Of a stretch of DNA of 64,000 nucleotides, positions 1 through 12,300 are shown in pieces. The notes under the pieces are model-generated. The model was not told where the DNA came from. It saw nothing but the letters and a program-made list of their open reading frames with translations, and ran no database searches. Source of the stretch: Cymodocea nodosa (Eukaryota > Streptophyta > Magnoliopsida > Alismatales > Cymodoceaceae); the NCBI GenBank assembly GCA_036874045.1, contig CM072346.1:11322001-11386000 (forward strand), written 5' to 3'. Numbering within the stretch: position 1 is the stretch's first letter; the number at the start of each line of letters is the position of its first letter. Position numbers and translations under genes: made by a program.

Positions 1-323
1 GTGCCATTTATTTAGCTGAAAATTTAAAGTTTTATTCAAGGTCCAAGTATATGAGAATGATGTTTCATTTCATAAGGAAAGAGAGAGAGAGTAGAATATG
101 TTAGATATGTAGAAGATTGCTGATGCTGAAAATGCTGCAGACATGTTAACTAAAGTTATAAATCTGCAGAAATTAAGGTTCTGTATGTCTTTAATTGGTC
201 TTCTAACTAATTAAGGAAAAGGGGACATGGAGTTGATGTTTATTTGAGCTGCTGTTGTAAATAATCTGTAAGTCAAGTGTAGATATTTCTTTTGATCATT
301 GTGTCAAACTCCAAGTGGGAGAT
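1..323 (+). mobile_element. Ty1-copia 3' end (RNase H tail and polypurine tract)
   Basis: This is the last part of a copia pol on the plus strand, entering from outside the window. Readable remnants match the end of copia RNase H: an alanine-isoleucine-tyrosine-leucine-alanine start, a histidine-phenylalanine pair, then the hallmark ADMLTK at about 147-167. A purine-rich tract at 311-323 directly precedes a TGTTAGAG LTR start at 324, as expected for a 3' end. The tail resembles Tork/Tnt1-type elements. It is a broken fossil with several interruptions in this short stretch. Confidence 0.8.
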
Positions 324-700
324 TGTTAGAGTAAGTAGTACAGGTGTGAAGTATACCACAAGAAGTTCAGGTTCAGTCGGAAGCTTGTTAGCAGTAAGTC
401 TCTGACAGATTTATGATTTTGGAAGGTTACTAGGTCTAAGTATTCGAAATAACATTTTCAGTCGGAAGGTTTTGAGCTAACTATCCAAAAGTCAAGAGAT
501 TTTAGAGGGTTACTGGTTGTAATAGGTTGCACCATTAATTTTTATTCAATTTCAACACTCAATCTAGTAACCATATTCTATTTCTTTATCAATTGACTAA
601 GTTCTCACCAATATAAGTGCAAAAACCAAAAAGTTTATTTGTTGTCTCCCTTGTCACCAACATTGCCCAAGTTAGAGTAAACTTCAATCTTCAAGTGCCT
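324..700 (+). repeat. 3' LTR (partly delimited) of the copia element entering from the left
   Basis: The LTR starts with TGTTAGAG immediately after the purine tract. Its right end could not be fixed: no second copy is in the window and no clean CA plus target-site duplication was found, so 700 is approximate. It contains short repeats of a 'cggaaggtta / aactatccaaaa' type (about 410-500) resembling motifs in the SIRE-A LTRs. From about 700 to 780 nothing is recognised. Confidence 0.5.
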
Positions 701-779
701 TTATATTAGACCTTTTCCTAGAGTGCCTTTAATATAGGCAAGTATGCATTGGGCACCCAACCAATGCATCTTTTTTGGT

Positions 780-2930
780 TGATGCATCAACTAGTATATT
801 AGACCAACAACATATGCAATATTAGATATTGTAACAGTGAGATAAATTAACTTCCCAACTAGTCTTCTTTATTGTCCAGGATTTTTTAACTTCTTAGATA
901 AGTCCTTGGGTATATACTTGGAAGATATAGACATGACAAGATTTTAAAAGGATGGTTGAAGGTGATCATAAGAAATAAAGTTGAAAATAAGATGAGAAGT
1001 ACAAGTTTGTGTACCTTTTCAAAAGGCAATGGGAAGATCAAGTTTTGAGGTTGTGGGATCATTTGAATTTACATCCAAGGCTAAGGTAGATTTAGTTGGA
1101 TGATGTGGTGGTGACCACTTGCATCATTGATACATTTGGAATGGATGAATGGTGGCATTGTTTTTGGCTATAGTCCCACTATTTATGGGAGTAGACATTA
1201 TTAAAGGAATATTATAAGAAGCTTTAGTAAAGTAAGCTTGAGACTTAAAGAAGATGACATCAGTTGAGACATAGTATATCTTTGTTGAAGGGTGGAAATA
1301 ATGATACCTCTTTTAAGTCTGAGAATAGCTAATAAAGATACACTTAATAGATCGAAATGATAGTTTATCTAATTTTGGTGAGATTCTATAAAAAAGCAAG
1401 ACAACCAAAGATCTATGGGGTTAAAGAGAAAATTCAAAAGGAGTTGACAAAGAGGGATTTCACCACCAAGAGAAGTTGAAGGCATATGATTTATTAGGTA
1501 CAAAGTTTTAAGAACAACATAGGTATTTGGGCACTTTCATTTTATCAACATAGTATGAATAATGTCTACAATATGATGTTTTTGCTTGACAATTGTATTT
1601 TGTTGGGAGGTATAGAGGTAAGTAGTCTAACATAGTGCACCAATAGAGGCACAAAATATTTGATAACCATTTTTCATAAATTTAAGTACACACATTTTGG
1701 ATTAATAGAGAACTGATATTTTATTTCAACAAACAAATTCTTAACAACATTCAACACATTCTGATGATCTTTAAGTAGACCTAAGAGACTCTTTAAGTAA
1801 TCATTGATGAATACCATATAATGACAATAATAAAAAACTTAAGGGGCACAATTAGGACCTTATACATCATAATGAACAAGGTCAAACACACTTTTACTAG
1901 ACACTAGCTCAAGATGAAAACTAATTCGATAATGCTTCCTTAATTGACATGACTTACATTTAAAAGGGGAAAGAGAAACCTAAGGAAAAGCTTGTTTGTG
2001 CTTTTGGAAAGATGGGTGTCTAATCTTGTAATGCTACAGGATAGTGGACTTTGAAGTAGATAGTAGTGCATGCAATCCACATGGGTGCTCATCATGTACT
2101 ACACACTATCACTCCATTTATAGTCTAAATCAATCCTTGTCTCCATTGGTAAATATTGAAAGGTACAATGGAAGGAAAAGGATGTAATGAAAAATGATAT
2201 TTGAATGGGTGCTCATCATGAACTAGGATGATACAAACCATCGCTCCACTTACAACCTAAACTAATCCTCATCTTCATTAGTAAATCTTGAAAAGTACAA
2301 TGGAAGGGAAAGAATGTAATAAAAAATGATATTTGAACAATAATAGCAATAAGGATAAAAGATTTACTAGAAAATCAATTACATAGAGGACTTGATCAAG
2401 CCAAATTTTAGAGGAGGCTTGTATAGTGCATTGACTAGAAACCAAGCAAGATTATCCATTGGTAATGCTAAAACCTTTTAGGTTGGATAAGGTGTGTAAA
2501 CAACTAAGCAGATTGACATTACTTGTAATGTGAGAGAAGATTCTTGAGTTTGTAATCCAAGAATTATTATCCATAGTTACCATAGTCATACTCATACTTA
2601 AAGTGGAAATAAGAGCAATAGTGGTTGAAGAGTCAACAACTTGTAGGTTGAAGCTATAGGTGTTTGTAGTATTCCTTGGAGATGGTATTAACTAAGGAGC
2701 TAGCAAGATCAATGGTGGTGGTAATGGAGTCTATGAAGGGGTTGGATATTTTTGTAGCCTCCCACACCCAAGTTGGTCTTCTAAACTTCTCCCAGCATCG
2801 TTTAGACTTGTGAGTTGTTTGAACATAGCGTATGACTCTCATCATCACTATGACTACCTTTGGTGCCTTTTCACCCATGCACCATGGTAGAGATCATTAC
2901 AACCATTATTGCAATTTTTAATGAAATGCA
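780..2930 (-). mobile_element. Degraded Ty1-copia relic
   Basis: Minus-strand remnants appear in the normal copia order from high to low coordinates: a gag zinc-knuckle/linker region (about 2720-2870, with an RRPTWVWEA stretch), a protease-like WITNSRI stretch (about 2540-2570), integrase N-terminal CKSCQLRKHYR (about 1940-1980) and core (about 1780-1900), the integrase-RT hinge ending with LDLPIA and FISYDHL-like motifs (about 950-1060), and an RT thumb segment VGKLIYLTVT (about 810-860). It is an old fossil with many breaks, no LTRs assigned, and it is interrupted at its gag side by the SIRE-A element. Confidence 0.75.
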
Positions 2931-2934
2931 ATGT

Positions 2935-4150
2935 TGTAGGATTGTTGTATCACAAGAGAGGAGGTGAATTGTGTCTTTAGTAATTAAAATACCAGTAGAT
3001 AAAACAAGAGCACAAAACACTCCTAAATGAAATTCTATTCTTTATAAACTTTAAAGGTAGAATTTACAATATCTTTTTAGCTCAATTCCCTTCTTGACGG
3101 TTTTGATACAGTAATGTCTGATATATAATTCAAATAGAAAAATGAAGTTTTTATTCAAAACTAATTTCGAATTGTATAAAACCTGATCTTTATGCACGCA
3201 ACTCCTTTCCTTCTTTTTGCTCAGCTTCTTTATCTCTTTTTCTCTGGTTGTCGAATTTCCAGACTTCTTACGTTTGCTGTTTTTTTTCTGAAATTGCTTG
3301 GAATTTCGAACTTCTTCTGATGTTGGAGAATTTTTTTAGATATGAATATTCAAACTTAACTTTTCAGTTAGGGATCCAGATTGAATATTCAGACTTGGTT
3401 TTTGAGATTGGGATCCTTGTTTTGTAATGTAGTTGGTACTTTATATTAGTAGTCGAACTATATTTTCACATTCAGCATGTTCATTCACTTAATTCATAAT
3501 CCACGTATTAATTTTTTCTTTAATCCAAATTATTATCTTTTTGAGTTTCCACTTTCTCTACTATCATTTTGAATTTTCACGATCTTTACTCGTAGATTCA
3601 TCGAAATTTTATCTTCTAACTCTTTGATTTAGTCGAATACTTATTCTTTAAGTCTTGTAAAAACTCGAATAATTATCTGTAACTCTTCAAGTTTTTGCAC
3701 CTGCAAAACACGTAACTAAATATAGTAAACTTATTTGTTCGTTAGTCATTTTATAAAACTTGAAGACTTATCTATCCATGTGTATAAAAACTCGAACAGT
3801 TATCTAACTATTCGATTTTCATTACCGAACGTACATGGAAAACACATGATAACTTAAAACATTAAAAACACACGTGCAAATAACTTGACTATACGAGTTT
3901 TTAATATAAACTATTTGATAAAAATGAAATGTTAACTATCCGAAAGTTTCACTATCGAAAATCTAACTCTTCGAAAACTTTAACTATCCAAAAACTTTAA
4001 CTATTCGGAAGTTAACTATCCGAAATAAAAATGAAATTTTCCGATAATTTGTTAACATTTAATTACGTGATAATTATACTTAGAGAATATTATTTAGACT
4101 TACTTAGAAACTTTAATAAAGTATATATCATTAAAACAAAATTCCTAACA
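2935..4150 (-). repeat. 3' LTR of SIRE-A
   Basis: In window orientation it runs from TGTAGGATTG to CCTAACA, that is TGTTAGG...CCTACA on the element's strand, 1216 bp, next to a purine tract (4151-4165 on the minus strand). It is homologous throughout to 16098-17232. Between about 3730 and 4030 it contains a run of imperfect 14-18-bp repeats of the type taactatccgaaa. Confidence 0.9.
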
Positions 4151-4600
4151 ATCTCCTCCTTTTTGATCATGTCAAAACCTAATAAGTCAAATAATCTATC
4201 TTCTCCCCTTTTTTGGCATTATAAAAAAGTAAATAATCTATCTTCTCCCTATTTAGTAATTAAATCATTTAAATGTAAGGAATAAAAACCTTGCTAAGTA
4301 TACATGAATCAAAAAAATATTTTTAAACGTGCATAACTTTCGTGGATTAAGCATAAACTGTTTAAACATAAACTGTGAAAAACATAGGCATTAAGTGCAG
4401 TAAATAGTTTACATAATATTTTTGGTAACAAATTATAATAAATAAATCATGTAATACATAATTTGTATAATCACAAGTATTTTTGTCTTCGAAAACTACT
4501 AATTAGAGTATCTGAAATTTGCCTTGTAATTTCTGTACTTACTCTATTTATTTGATTAATTACTGCTTGATCTAAATCATTTTGTGAAACTTGTGATGGT
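4151..4600 (-). other. SIRE-A polypurine tract and 3' untranslated region
   Basis: Positions 4151-4165 read on the minus strand as an A/G-rich tract abutting the LTR, the expected plus-strand primer. The rest is AT-rich and non-coding, with a locally duplicated 'aataatctatcttctccc' (about 4189 and 4230). Confidence 0.7.
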
Positions 4601-6700
4601 TACTGTAAAAATTTAGTATGTATGTCTGTATTTATACGTGTATGCGTATCTGTATGTATACTTGTATTTATATCTGTATGTTCTGAAAATTGTCTTGATT
4701 GTTGCTATTACTATTGTGACTGAGTTTGTCAATCTTGTTGTTATTGTTGTCGAATTACAGGTGTATCTGTTTCCTGGTATTTTTGTAGTTCCTTTGTAGA
4801 GAAAGATATTGACTTTAATCTTTTCTGTGGTCAAGGTGTAATATCTGTTTGACTTGTCACAATTCTCAAAATCGTATCACCATAAAATAATTTACTCTGC
4901 AAATGTAAGATATGAGAAACAAAAATATCATACCAATTCACCTATATATGGTTAATTAATGCATATGTAGCATAAAGATAACATCTGTCAACTTCTACAC
5001 CATGACCATACCTATAAAAGAATGAATCATGCAGTATTTTTGCAGTAAAACGTGTTTGACCATTTAAATGAATTAGTAATCTCATTGGATTGTTGGCAGT
5101 TGAATCTTTAGCTAAACTTTTAATGTCCCATCCCAATTGATAAACCTGTTTTCTTTCTGATAATTTAACTCCATTTTTTAAATCAAGTACTTGATAAAGT
5201 AAATCTGGAGTTAAATATATGTCGTAATCTTGTATATTGGAAACAGGAATACCTTCTTCTTGTATATTGGAGTTTGAGTAAAAACAACTTATAAGTTCTG
5301 GAATAACAAGATGACCTAGTTGTTGTGGAAGTAGAGTCAACAAGCCTTGAAATTCAAATATTTCTCGTATATGTGCCATCCCTTCAAACATAACTGGTCT
5401 TGAATATAAAATTGTAAAAGTTTTATGTCTAAATTTTTTGAAAACAGAAACTATTTCTGAATCATAATAATGTATGTTCGTCTAAATTCTATTCAGGATT
5501 AGGTATTTTCCTGTCATGATGTTCTGATTTAGGACTTGTTTCAACATTATCAACAGTATTTAAATTTTCAGATTTTTCAGAACTAGTAGAATTTCCATCA
5601 AAACTAGTATAAATGTCTGAAATATCTGTTATTGTCATATCAATAATCTGCTGAAATTCTTCTGTTTGATATTCTGATCTAGGACTTATTTCAACATTAT
5701 CAACAATATCTAAATTTTCAAATCTTTCAGAATTAGTAGAATTTCCATCAAAGCTAGTATAAATGTCTGAAATATCTGTTATTGTCATATCAATAATCTG
5801 CTGAAATTCCTCTGTTTGATATTCTTGAAACATATTAATAGCAACAATCTCTGTATTAATCTTTCTATCAGCAACATTTATGTCTATGATTGATCTATAC
5901 AACAACTGTCTCTGTAGGAAAGAATGTTTTATACTAGATTCATTCTGTATTTCTGAAATTTATATACTTAAGACAGTGGCAATGTTATATTCTATTTGTA
6001 ACTGTGTAGTTTATTGATTATATGCATTTACCTACAAATATACTATATACTGTAACAGACATAATCACATGTATAAACTGTAGTATAAGCAACTGTACCA
6101 AAAATCAAGTCTCTATTCGAGATACAGTAAGAGGAAGAATATTATACATTTCTCTTCAGATGAAATATCTTTAAAATTCATAGACTTAGTGTCTATGCCA
6201 TCAAAAATATCATTAAAAGTGATATCATTTGTATATGTATCATTAAAATTTTCTACATGTTCTTTTTCTATAGGAAAAGAATGTGTGCTTTCAACATGAT
6301 GTGAAAAACTGTCTTTTATATGAAAAGAAATATTATGCATTAATGTGACACAATACCTTAAAGTGTATGCATGTAATCTGATATTTGTCACATCTGTTGG
6401 GATTCCTAACACAAAAGTTTGTCTAGTTTCTGCAATGAAACATAGTTTTCCATTTTTCAATGATTCTTCTCTTTGGTGCAATATGCCTTGTACACCTACA
6501 GTCAATCCAAAATATTCTAATGTCTTCTTCTTTTTCCAACTATATGTGTGCAGTGTTTTTAGTTGTTCAGGAGTTTCTAAAATTTTCTTAATTTCTCCTG
6601 TTAAAGGCACCTGTTGTCTTGATGGTCCTTCACTATGATGCCTTGGTTGTAATAATGGAATATAGAGTTTTAAGCTCTCAACCTCTGCCATTTTTAGTTG
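4600..6700 (-). pseudogene. Additional (third) coding region of SIRE-A, downstream of pol
   Basis: Minus-strand open stretches lie between pol and the 3' LTR, where Sireviruses carry an env-like or extra frame. From high to low: a segment with no recognisable domain (about 6110-6690), an acidic Ser/Thr-rich part with an exact-period duplication (5522-5821), and a domain at about 4940-5390 containing EIFEFQGLL, then a DLLYQVLDLKNG-like stretch and CYLYATYALIN. The last domain is clearly related to the extra proteins of elements D and E and resembles the plant 'putative transposon protein' (Transposase_32) family; that assignment is from memory. The function is unknown. It is broken by several interruptions. 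Confidence 0.65.
5522..5821 (-). repeat. 150-bp tandem duplication inside the SIRE-A extra coding region
   Basis: Two copies (5522-5671 and 5672-5821), each 150 bp or 50 codons, differ at only around a dozen positions. Each encodes a block with the motif DMTITDISDIYTSFDGNST. Because the unit is a multiple of three, the duplication preserves frame. Confidence 0.9.
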
Positions 6701-6749
6701 ATAAACTTTTTGTCCTTCATTTCGAAGGTCTATTTTCCAAATGGCAGTT

Positions 6750-8900
6750 TTCTGTTTATCAATAAATTATTGAATGTCATCTAAAACAACTTGGGGAAAA
6801 TAATGTTTGGAATAGGATTTGAGCACAACAAAGTACAGCAGTTATATATTTAACTTCAGTTGTAGATAATGTTACACAATTTTGCTTTTTAATAAACTAT
6901 GACACTAAAGAATTTCCTAATAATTGACAAGTACCACTGGTGCTTTTTCTTTTAGACTTATATCATGCGAAATCAGCATCACTATAACCTATTAAATTTA
7001 AAGAACTATGTTTAAAGTAAAATAATCTGAAATTGATGGTTCCTAATAGATATTTAAAAATTCGTTTAACATCAAGTAGGTGTGATTCTTTAGGATTAGA
7101 TTGGTATGTAACACAACTATACACGCTAAACATAATATTTGGTTGACTAGCTGTTAAATAAAGTAATGAACCAATCATACTTCTATATTGTTTAAATCTA
7201 CAATTTTTCCAGAGTTATCTTTATTTAACTTGGTGATAGTACTCATTGGTGTATTCTTTGTTTGTGTTGTCTAGACCAAACCTCTTTAATAAATCTTGAG
7301 TATATTTTTCTTGTGAAATAAAAGTATACTGATCTAATTGCTTAATTTGTAAGCCTAGAAAAAATGATAATTCACCTATTATACTCATTTCAAATTGATT
7401 AGTCATGTCTTTCGAAAAAGACTCAACTAATTTATCATTTATTGCTCCAAATATGATGTGATCTACATAGATTTGAACTATCAATATATCTTTTTTGATG
7501 TTCTTGACAAAAGGAGTGTGATATGCCTTTTCCATAGAATATCTTTTTTCCATAAGAAATTTAGATAATCTCTCATACCAAGACCTAGGGGATTGTTTAA
7601 GGCCATATAGTGCATTCTTAAGCTTATAAACATACTCAAGATGTTTTGAATCTTCAAAACTTAAAGGTTGTTTTACATAAACTTCTTATTTTATATATCC
7701 ATTTAAAAAAGCAGTCTTAACGTCCATTTGATATAATTTGAAATTCATATAACAAGCATATGCTAATAAAATCCATATTGATTTTAGTCTAGCAACAGAA
7801 GTAAATGTTTCATTATAGTCAATTCCTTCCTCTTGCTTGTAATATTGAACAACTAATCTAGCTTTATTTTTAACTATATGTCCATCTTGATCTACTTTAT
7901 TTTTAAATACCCACATTATTCCTTTTATTAACTGATTTTCATGTGGTGGAACTAGACCTCATTTAACATGATTCTGGACATTTCATGAAGTGATCTGTTT
8001 TTATGTTCTACTATCCTATTTTGTGAAACTCTTGGAAATGAGTACCTATGATCTATGCCTAATTGTTGACAAAAGTTGTCCATTTGATCATTATTAAATT
8101 CTGTACCATGATCACTTTTAAGTTTTTGAATTTTAACATTTTGCTTATTCTGAATTTTATTATAGAATATCTTAAATATTTTAAAAACTTCGATTTTATT
8201 AGTTAGAAAATAGGCTCAAGTAAATCTAGAATAGTCATCAACTACTACAAAAGCATAATATTTACCTCCTGGACTGGTTGTCTTAGTTGGTCCAAATAAA
8301 TTCATATGTACTAGTTCTAATACTCTTTTGCTTGTTATTTCATTTAAACTTTTAAAGGATGTTTTATGTAATTTACCTAGTTGACATGCATTACACATAA
8401 ACTCTTTCGAGTACTTAATATTAGGTAAACCTCTAACTAGTTTCTTTTTAGACAGCTTTTGTAATAATTTTAAGTTTAGTGTCCTGGCTTTCTATGCCAC
8501 AAAATAACTTCATCCGATTTTGTAATTAAGCAAGCATTGTCTTTAATAATATTAGAAGGTAAATTCAGAATACAAACGGATCCTTTCTTGTATGCAGTGA
8601 ATAAAATTTTGTTTGTAGACATGCTCGTAATTTTACAGGAATCTTTTTCAAAAAGTACTCTGTAAAAGTTCATTTAAACAGGAACACTCAATAAATTAAA
8701 ACTTAAGTTTTTCACTAATAAGTCATCATTTATAAAGTATTTCTCAGTTACCTAAACCTTACCAGACCCAAGGATATTTGTTTTGCTTTTATTTCCAAAG
8801 GTAATTTGTCCGTTCTTGGTCTTTGTTATTTCTGTAAGTAATCGTATATCTCTAGTCACGTGGTTAGATGTTCTACTGTCCATTATCCATTTTGATTTGT
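6750..8900 (-). pseudogene. SIRE-A pol remnant (RNase H, RT, integrase, protease)
   Basis: From low to high: an RNase H STTE-type motif (about 6845-6870), a YSDADF stretch (about 6965-6990), RT with QIYVDHIIFGA (about 7440-7475) and the GELSFFLGLQIKQ stretch, the KTAFLNGYI finger (about 7690-7720), integrase CNACQLGKLHK and a DDYSRF stretch (about 8218-8395), and a protease-like segment with FGNKSK (about 8765-8890). Motif style and order match elements C and D, so this is Sirevirus pol. It is a fossil with roughly ten breaks. Confidence 0.85.
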
Positions 8901-8959
8901 GTACCTACAAAACTGTTAAGAGGAGGTTTTATCTCTTGAAACTCATTTTTGAGTGGGTC

Positions 8960-10655
8960 CAAGAATTTTAGAGAGAGTTATATCAAAATAAGTAATATTT
9001 TTAAACTTCAACTTATCTATTTTCTGATAATTATTCTTGCATTTATTTCTCTTAGTGTTATAATCATTAGAACATTTATCTTTATGTAAACCAAAGTTGA
9101 AATTTTAATTTCTGACATTATTTGATTGCTGATTCCGATATCCGATATTTTTTAAATATAAAAAAAACTGATCAAAAATATTAAGATTCTCAAATGTCTT
9201 AGTTTGATTTTTCTAAAAATTTCTTTTGAAGTTCTTGCATCGTGTGTTATCATTTATATGTTGTATTTTATCAATTTGCACATATTTCTTCCTTTTTAAT
9301 TACACACAGAATAATTTTTCTCTTACTATTCTTAGTACTAGAAATAAAGATATTATTTTTAGTAGTACCATCATGCAATATATAATTTTCAGAAGATGCA
9401 TCGTGTAAACCAATACCATATTTTTCTACATTTGATATTTTACTACTAAGTTCATTTGTTATAGTTTGACTATTATTCCATTTACTTAATATAACATTTT
9501 GATCGCATACCTTAATATTTAACATATCAATTTTTGAATTTAAATCAGTAATAGTCAGTTTCAATTTTTCAATTTCACAGATCATTTTTGTTCTTATCAG
9601 CAGTGAAATTTTCACAATTAGCATGTAATTTTCTTTCTATTGTAGTAAACTTTAAAATTTCTTGTGCATACTTTTGATTTTATTCTTTAAATTTATTCAA
9701 CGTATAGTTTAGAAAATCAATCTTATTTTCAAATTCATGTAGCATTTTCCTAGTGTTTCCTTATGTTTTTAATTTCTTATATTTTCTAGCCAGTTTATTG
9801 TGTTCAACAAGTAATTCATCAAAACTAGCATTTTGATCAGATGATACTTCACTAGATTTTGCCATGAAGCATATGTTTGTAAATTTTCTTCTGAATTTGA
9901 TGTTGATGATGATTCATTGTCTGATGTTGAATCCTTTGTTTCTTCTCTTTGTGAAGCTGAAGAGTCATCCTATGTCATTTTAAATGCTATTCTCTTTTTG
10001 AATTTCTTACTCCTAAAATTCCTCTTCGAATTCTTCTTATATTTATTGAGAGGACAATTAGTTTGAAAGTGACCCAATCTGTTGCACTTGTAGCATATGA
10101 TTTTGTCTTTCATGAATGACTTATTCTCCATATCTCCAGATGTCTTTGTTGACCTGATGTTCCTACGTTTTTTCAACAGATTTCTAAATTTTCTGGTCAA
10201 CAATAGTAAATCATCGTTAGAATCACTAGTGATTTCTGAGACTTTATAAGCTTCAAAAGTCAGATCCATTCTTGGATTTTTCCTTTTTGGATCTAAATGT
10301 TGTACTTCATAGGCTGTTAGATTTCCTATGAGATCATTGAGAGTGTATGTATTTAAATCTTTGGACATTTCAATAGATGTTGTCTTTTGAGTTCAAATTT
10401 TAGTTAAAGATTTAAGGATCTTTATTACCAAGTATTTTTCCTCAAATTTCTTGCTTAAAGATTTTAATGAATTTACAATCTCAAGAAAATAGGAAAACAT
10501 ATCAGAGATACATTCATTTTCGTGTATTTTAAAATACTTATATTTATTTACTGACATATTAATCTTAGATTCTTTGATCTGGTTAGTACCTTCGTTGGCA
10601 ACTTCTAATGCATGTCATATCTCATATGCAGTTTGATTTGCATAAATTTTGTTAA
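8960..10655 (-). pseudogene. SIRE-A gag, C-terminal part
   Basis: The minus-strand frames include a CCHC zinc knuckle, CYKCNRLGHFQTNC, at about 10049-10092, a basic tail after it, and a coiled-coil-like region (about 9270-9830). The gag body upstream of the knuckle is at about 9970-10655. It is homologous to the gag of the 35860-38142 insertion. It is broken at several points and is separated from the N-terminal part by the nested Tork element. Confidence 0.8.
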
Positions 10656-10660
10656 ATTGA

Positions 10661-10898
10661 TGTTGAATATATGAATTGAATTAGTGTAAGGGTATTTTGG
10701 TCATTTGACCAATTGTATTGTCCATACTATTTAAGCATGGACCTAGGGCACCTATGAGGGTTGTTAATTCCTTTTGTACTCCATTTGAATAAGGAAACCA
10801 TATCTCTCCATCCGTGGACGTACCCAAGTTGGGGAACCACGTAAATCTCAATTTTGTGTGATTAGTTCCTATCGTTTCTCTTCTTCTCACGCACAACA
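10661..10898 (+). repeat. 5' LTR of the Tork-like element
   Basis: 238 bp, TGTTGAATAT to GCACAACA, followed by 'at' and the tRNA-Met primer site tggtatcagagc at 10901-10912. It matches 15458-15697 along its length. Confidence 0.95.
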
Positions 10899-10939
10899 AT
10901 TGGTATCAGAGCTAGGGTTTCTTTGCAAGAGAGATTTAT

Positions 10940-11400
10940 TTTCTTTTTGGGAGAAAATCAGTCGGTAGAATTGTACCCACCGACCGCGTGCTTGAACATA
11001 CATACATTTGCTCACGAAAGCTTCTTGGTCGCCCGTTCACGGGTTTGTCCTCAGCATCTGTCTGTGCGAGATTGTCTGCGCATGCACGTCTGCATGTTTG
11101 CCTGCGCGCATACGTCTGCGCATCTGTCTGCGCAAGTTCGTCTGCCTCCGCCAGCACCTGCGTGACTGCGTCTGCCTTCGCTTGCGCCTGCGCGATTGCA
11201 TCCGCCTCCGACAGCACCCGCGCGACTGCATCTGCCTCCGCCAACGCCTGCACGACTTCCGTCTGAGCCCGTGCGACTGTCGCTTGCTTCTCTGCTGCTC
11301 GCATGTTTGCTCGCCTGCCATTTGCAAGACTGCCAATGTGCGTCTGTCCTCTTCGTGAGTTTTCTACAGTGGTATCTTCAGTTCGACGCATAATACTGTG
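10940..11400 (+). repeat. GC-rich repetitive leader of the Tork-like element
   Basis: Between the primer site and gag lies a strikingly GC-rich tract in otherwise AT-rich DNA. Four imperfect 30-bp tandem units occupy 11142-11171, 11172-11201, 11202-11231 and 11232-11260 (core 'ctgcctccgccagcacctgc'); before them, about 11040-11140, are irregular short repeats of 'gtctgcgca'. Long open frames exist here on both strands, but they are translations of the repeat and match no protein I know. Probably an untranslated leader. Confidence 0.85.
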
Positions 11401-11491
11401 CGTACAAGTCAGTACACAAGGTTGGCCTTTTTTTTGAGGTTTTTTTTGAAGATAAACAGTGATTTTTGCATAGAAATTTACACCTTTTGTG

Positions 11492-12300
11492 ATGTCAACA
11501 CCGGTTTTGAAAGTAGATAAGTTTAATGGCAAAAACAGTTTCAACCTTTGGCAAATAAAAATGAGGGCTTTGTTGAAGTAACAGGGCATTTGGACACCTT
11601 TAAATAAGGAGTCGACTATGGATAAAAAATCTGTGGAATATGAACAACAAGAAGAAAAAGCTCACTCCATTATTTTATTATGCCTATCAGATGAGGTCAT
11701 TATTGAAGTTGCTGATGAGACCACAGCTTCTGGGTTGTGGAACAAGTTGGAAACTCTGTACATGACAAAATCCCTTACTAATAAATTATTGCTCAAGTAG
11801 AGGTTGTTCTCTTTAAAAATGAAGGAAGGTATACTGTTGAAGCAACATTTGGATTAATTAAACACTATTCTTATGGAACTATGCAACATTGGTGTGACTG
11901 TTGAAGATGAGGATGCTGCTCTTATTTTACTAGTTTCACTTCCATTGTCATTTGAAAATTTTGTACAGTCCTTTGTAGTTGGTAGAGACACTATTACATT
12001 AGAGGAAGTGAGGTTCAGTCTTCATTCAAGAGAAGTCAGACACATGGTTACACATGGGAGCAATGATGCAAGTGCATCTGGTTTATCCGTACATCGGGGA
12101 GATAGTAGGGGACGTCAACAGAAACAAAACAGCAATAACAGGTATAGAGGAAGGAGTAAATCTAGAGGCAAGTACTCTAAAGATACTTGCAATTATTGCA
12201 AAGAAAAGGGACATTGGAAGGTAAATTGTCCTAAATTGAAATCCAAAGTGAGTGCGTCAGTAGCTGAAAAAGAAGATTCAACGTCTGAAGGTGATTTTTC
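11492..12300 (+). pseudogene. Tork-like gag
   Basis: Begins with an ATG at 11492 followed by MSTPVLKVDKFNGKN and the conserved LWQIKMRALL helix. It continues through a UBN2-type gag body, a basic region rich in Arg, Gly and Ser, and a CCHC knuckle CNYCKEKGHWKVNC at 12188-12229. Gag packages the element's RNA in cytoplasmic particles in this family. It carries a few breaks. Confidence 0.85.

Noticed and set aside
4613-4834. Minus-strand open frame rich in Tyr, Lys and Arg near the SIRE-A 3' end
   Set aside because: It covers a degenerate 'tgtatctgta' microsatellite-like stretch; treated as the worn tail of the extra region rather than a separate gene.
10936-11589. A 217-residue open frame on the minus strand, plus several overlapping plus-strand frames, in the GC-rich leader
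   Set aside because: All are translations of the 30-bp repeat tract; composition is extreme, frames overlap on both strands and no known domain appears.
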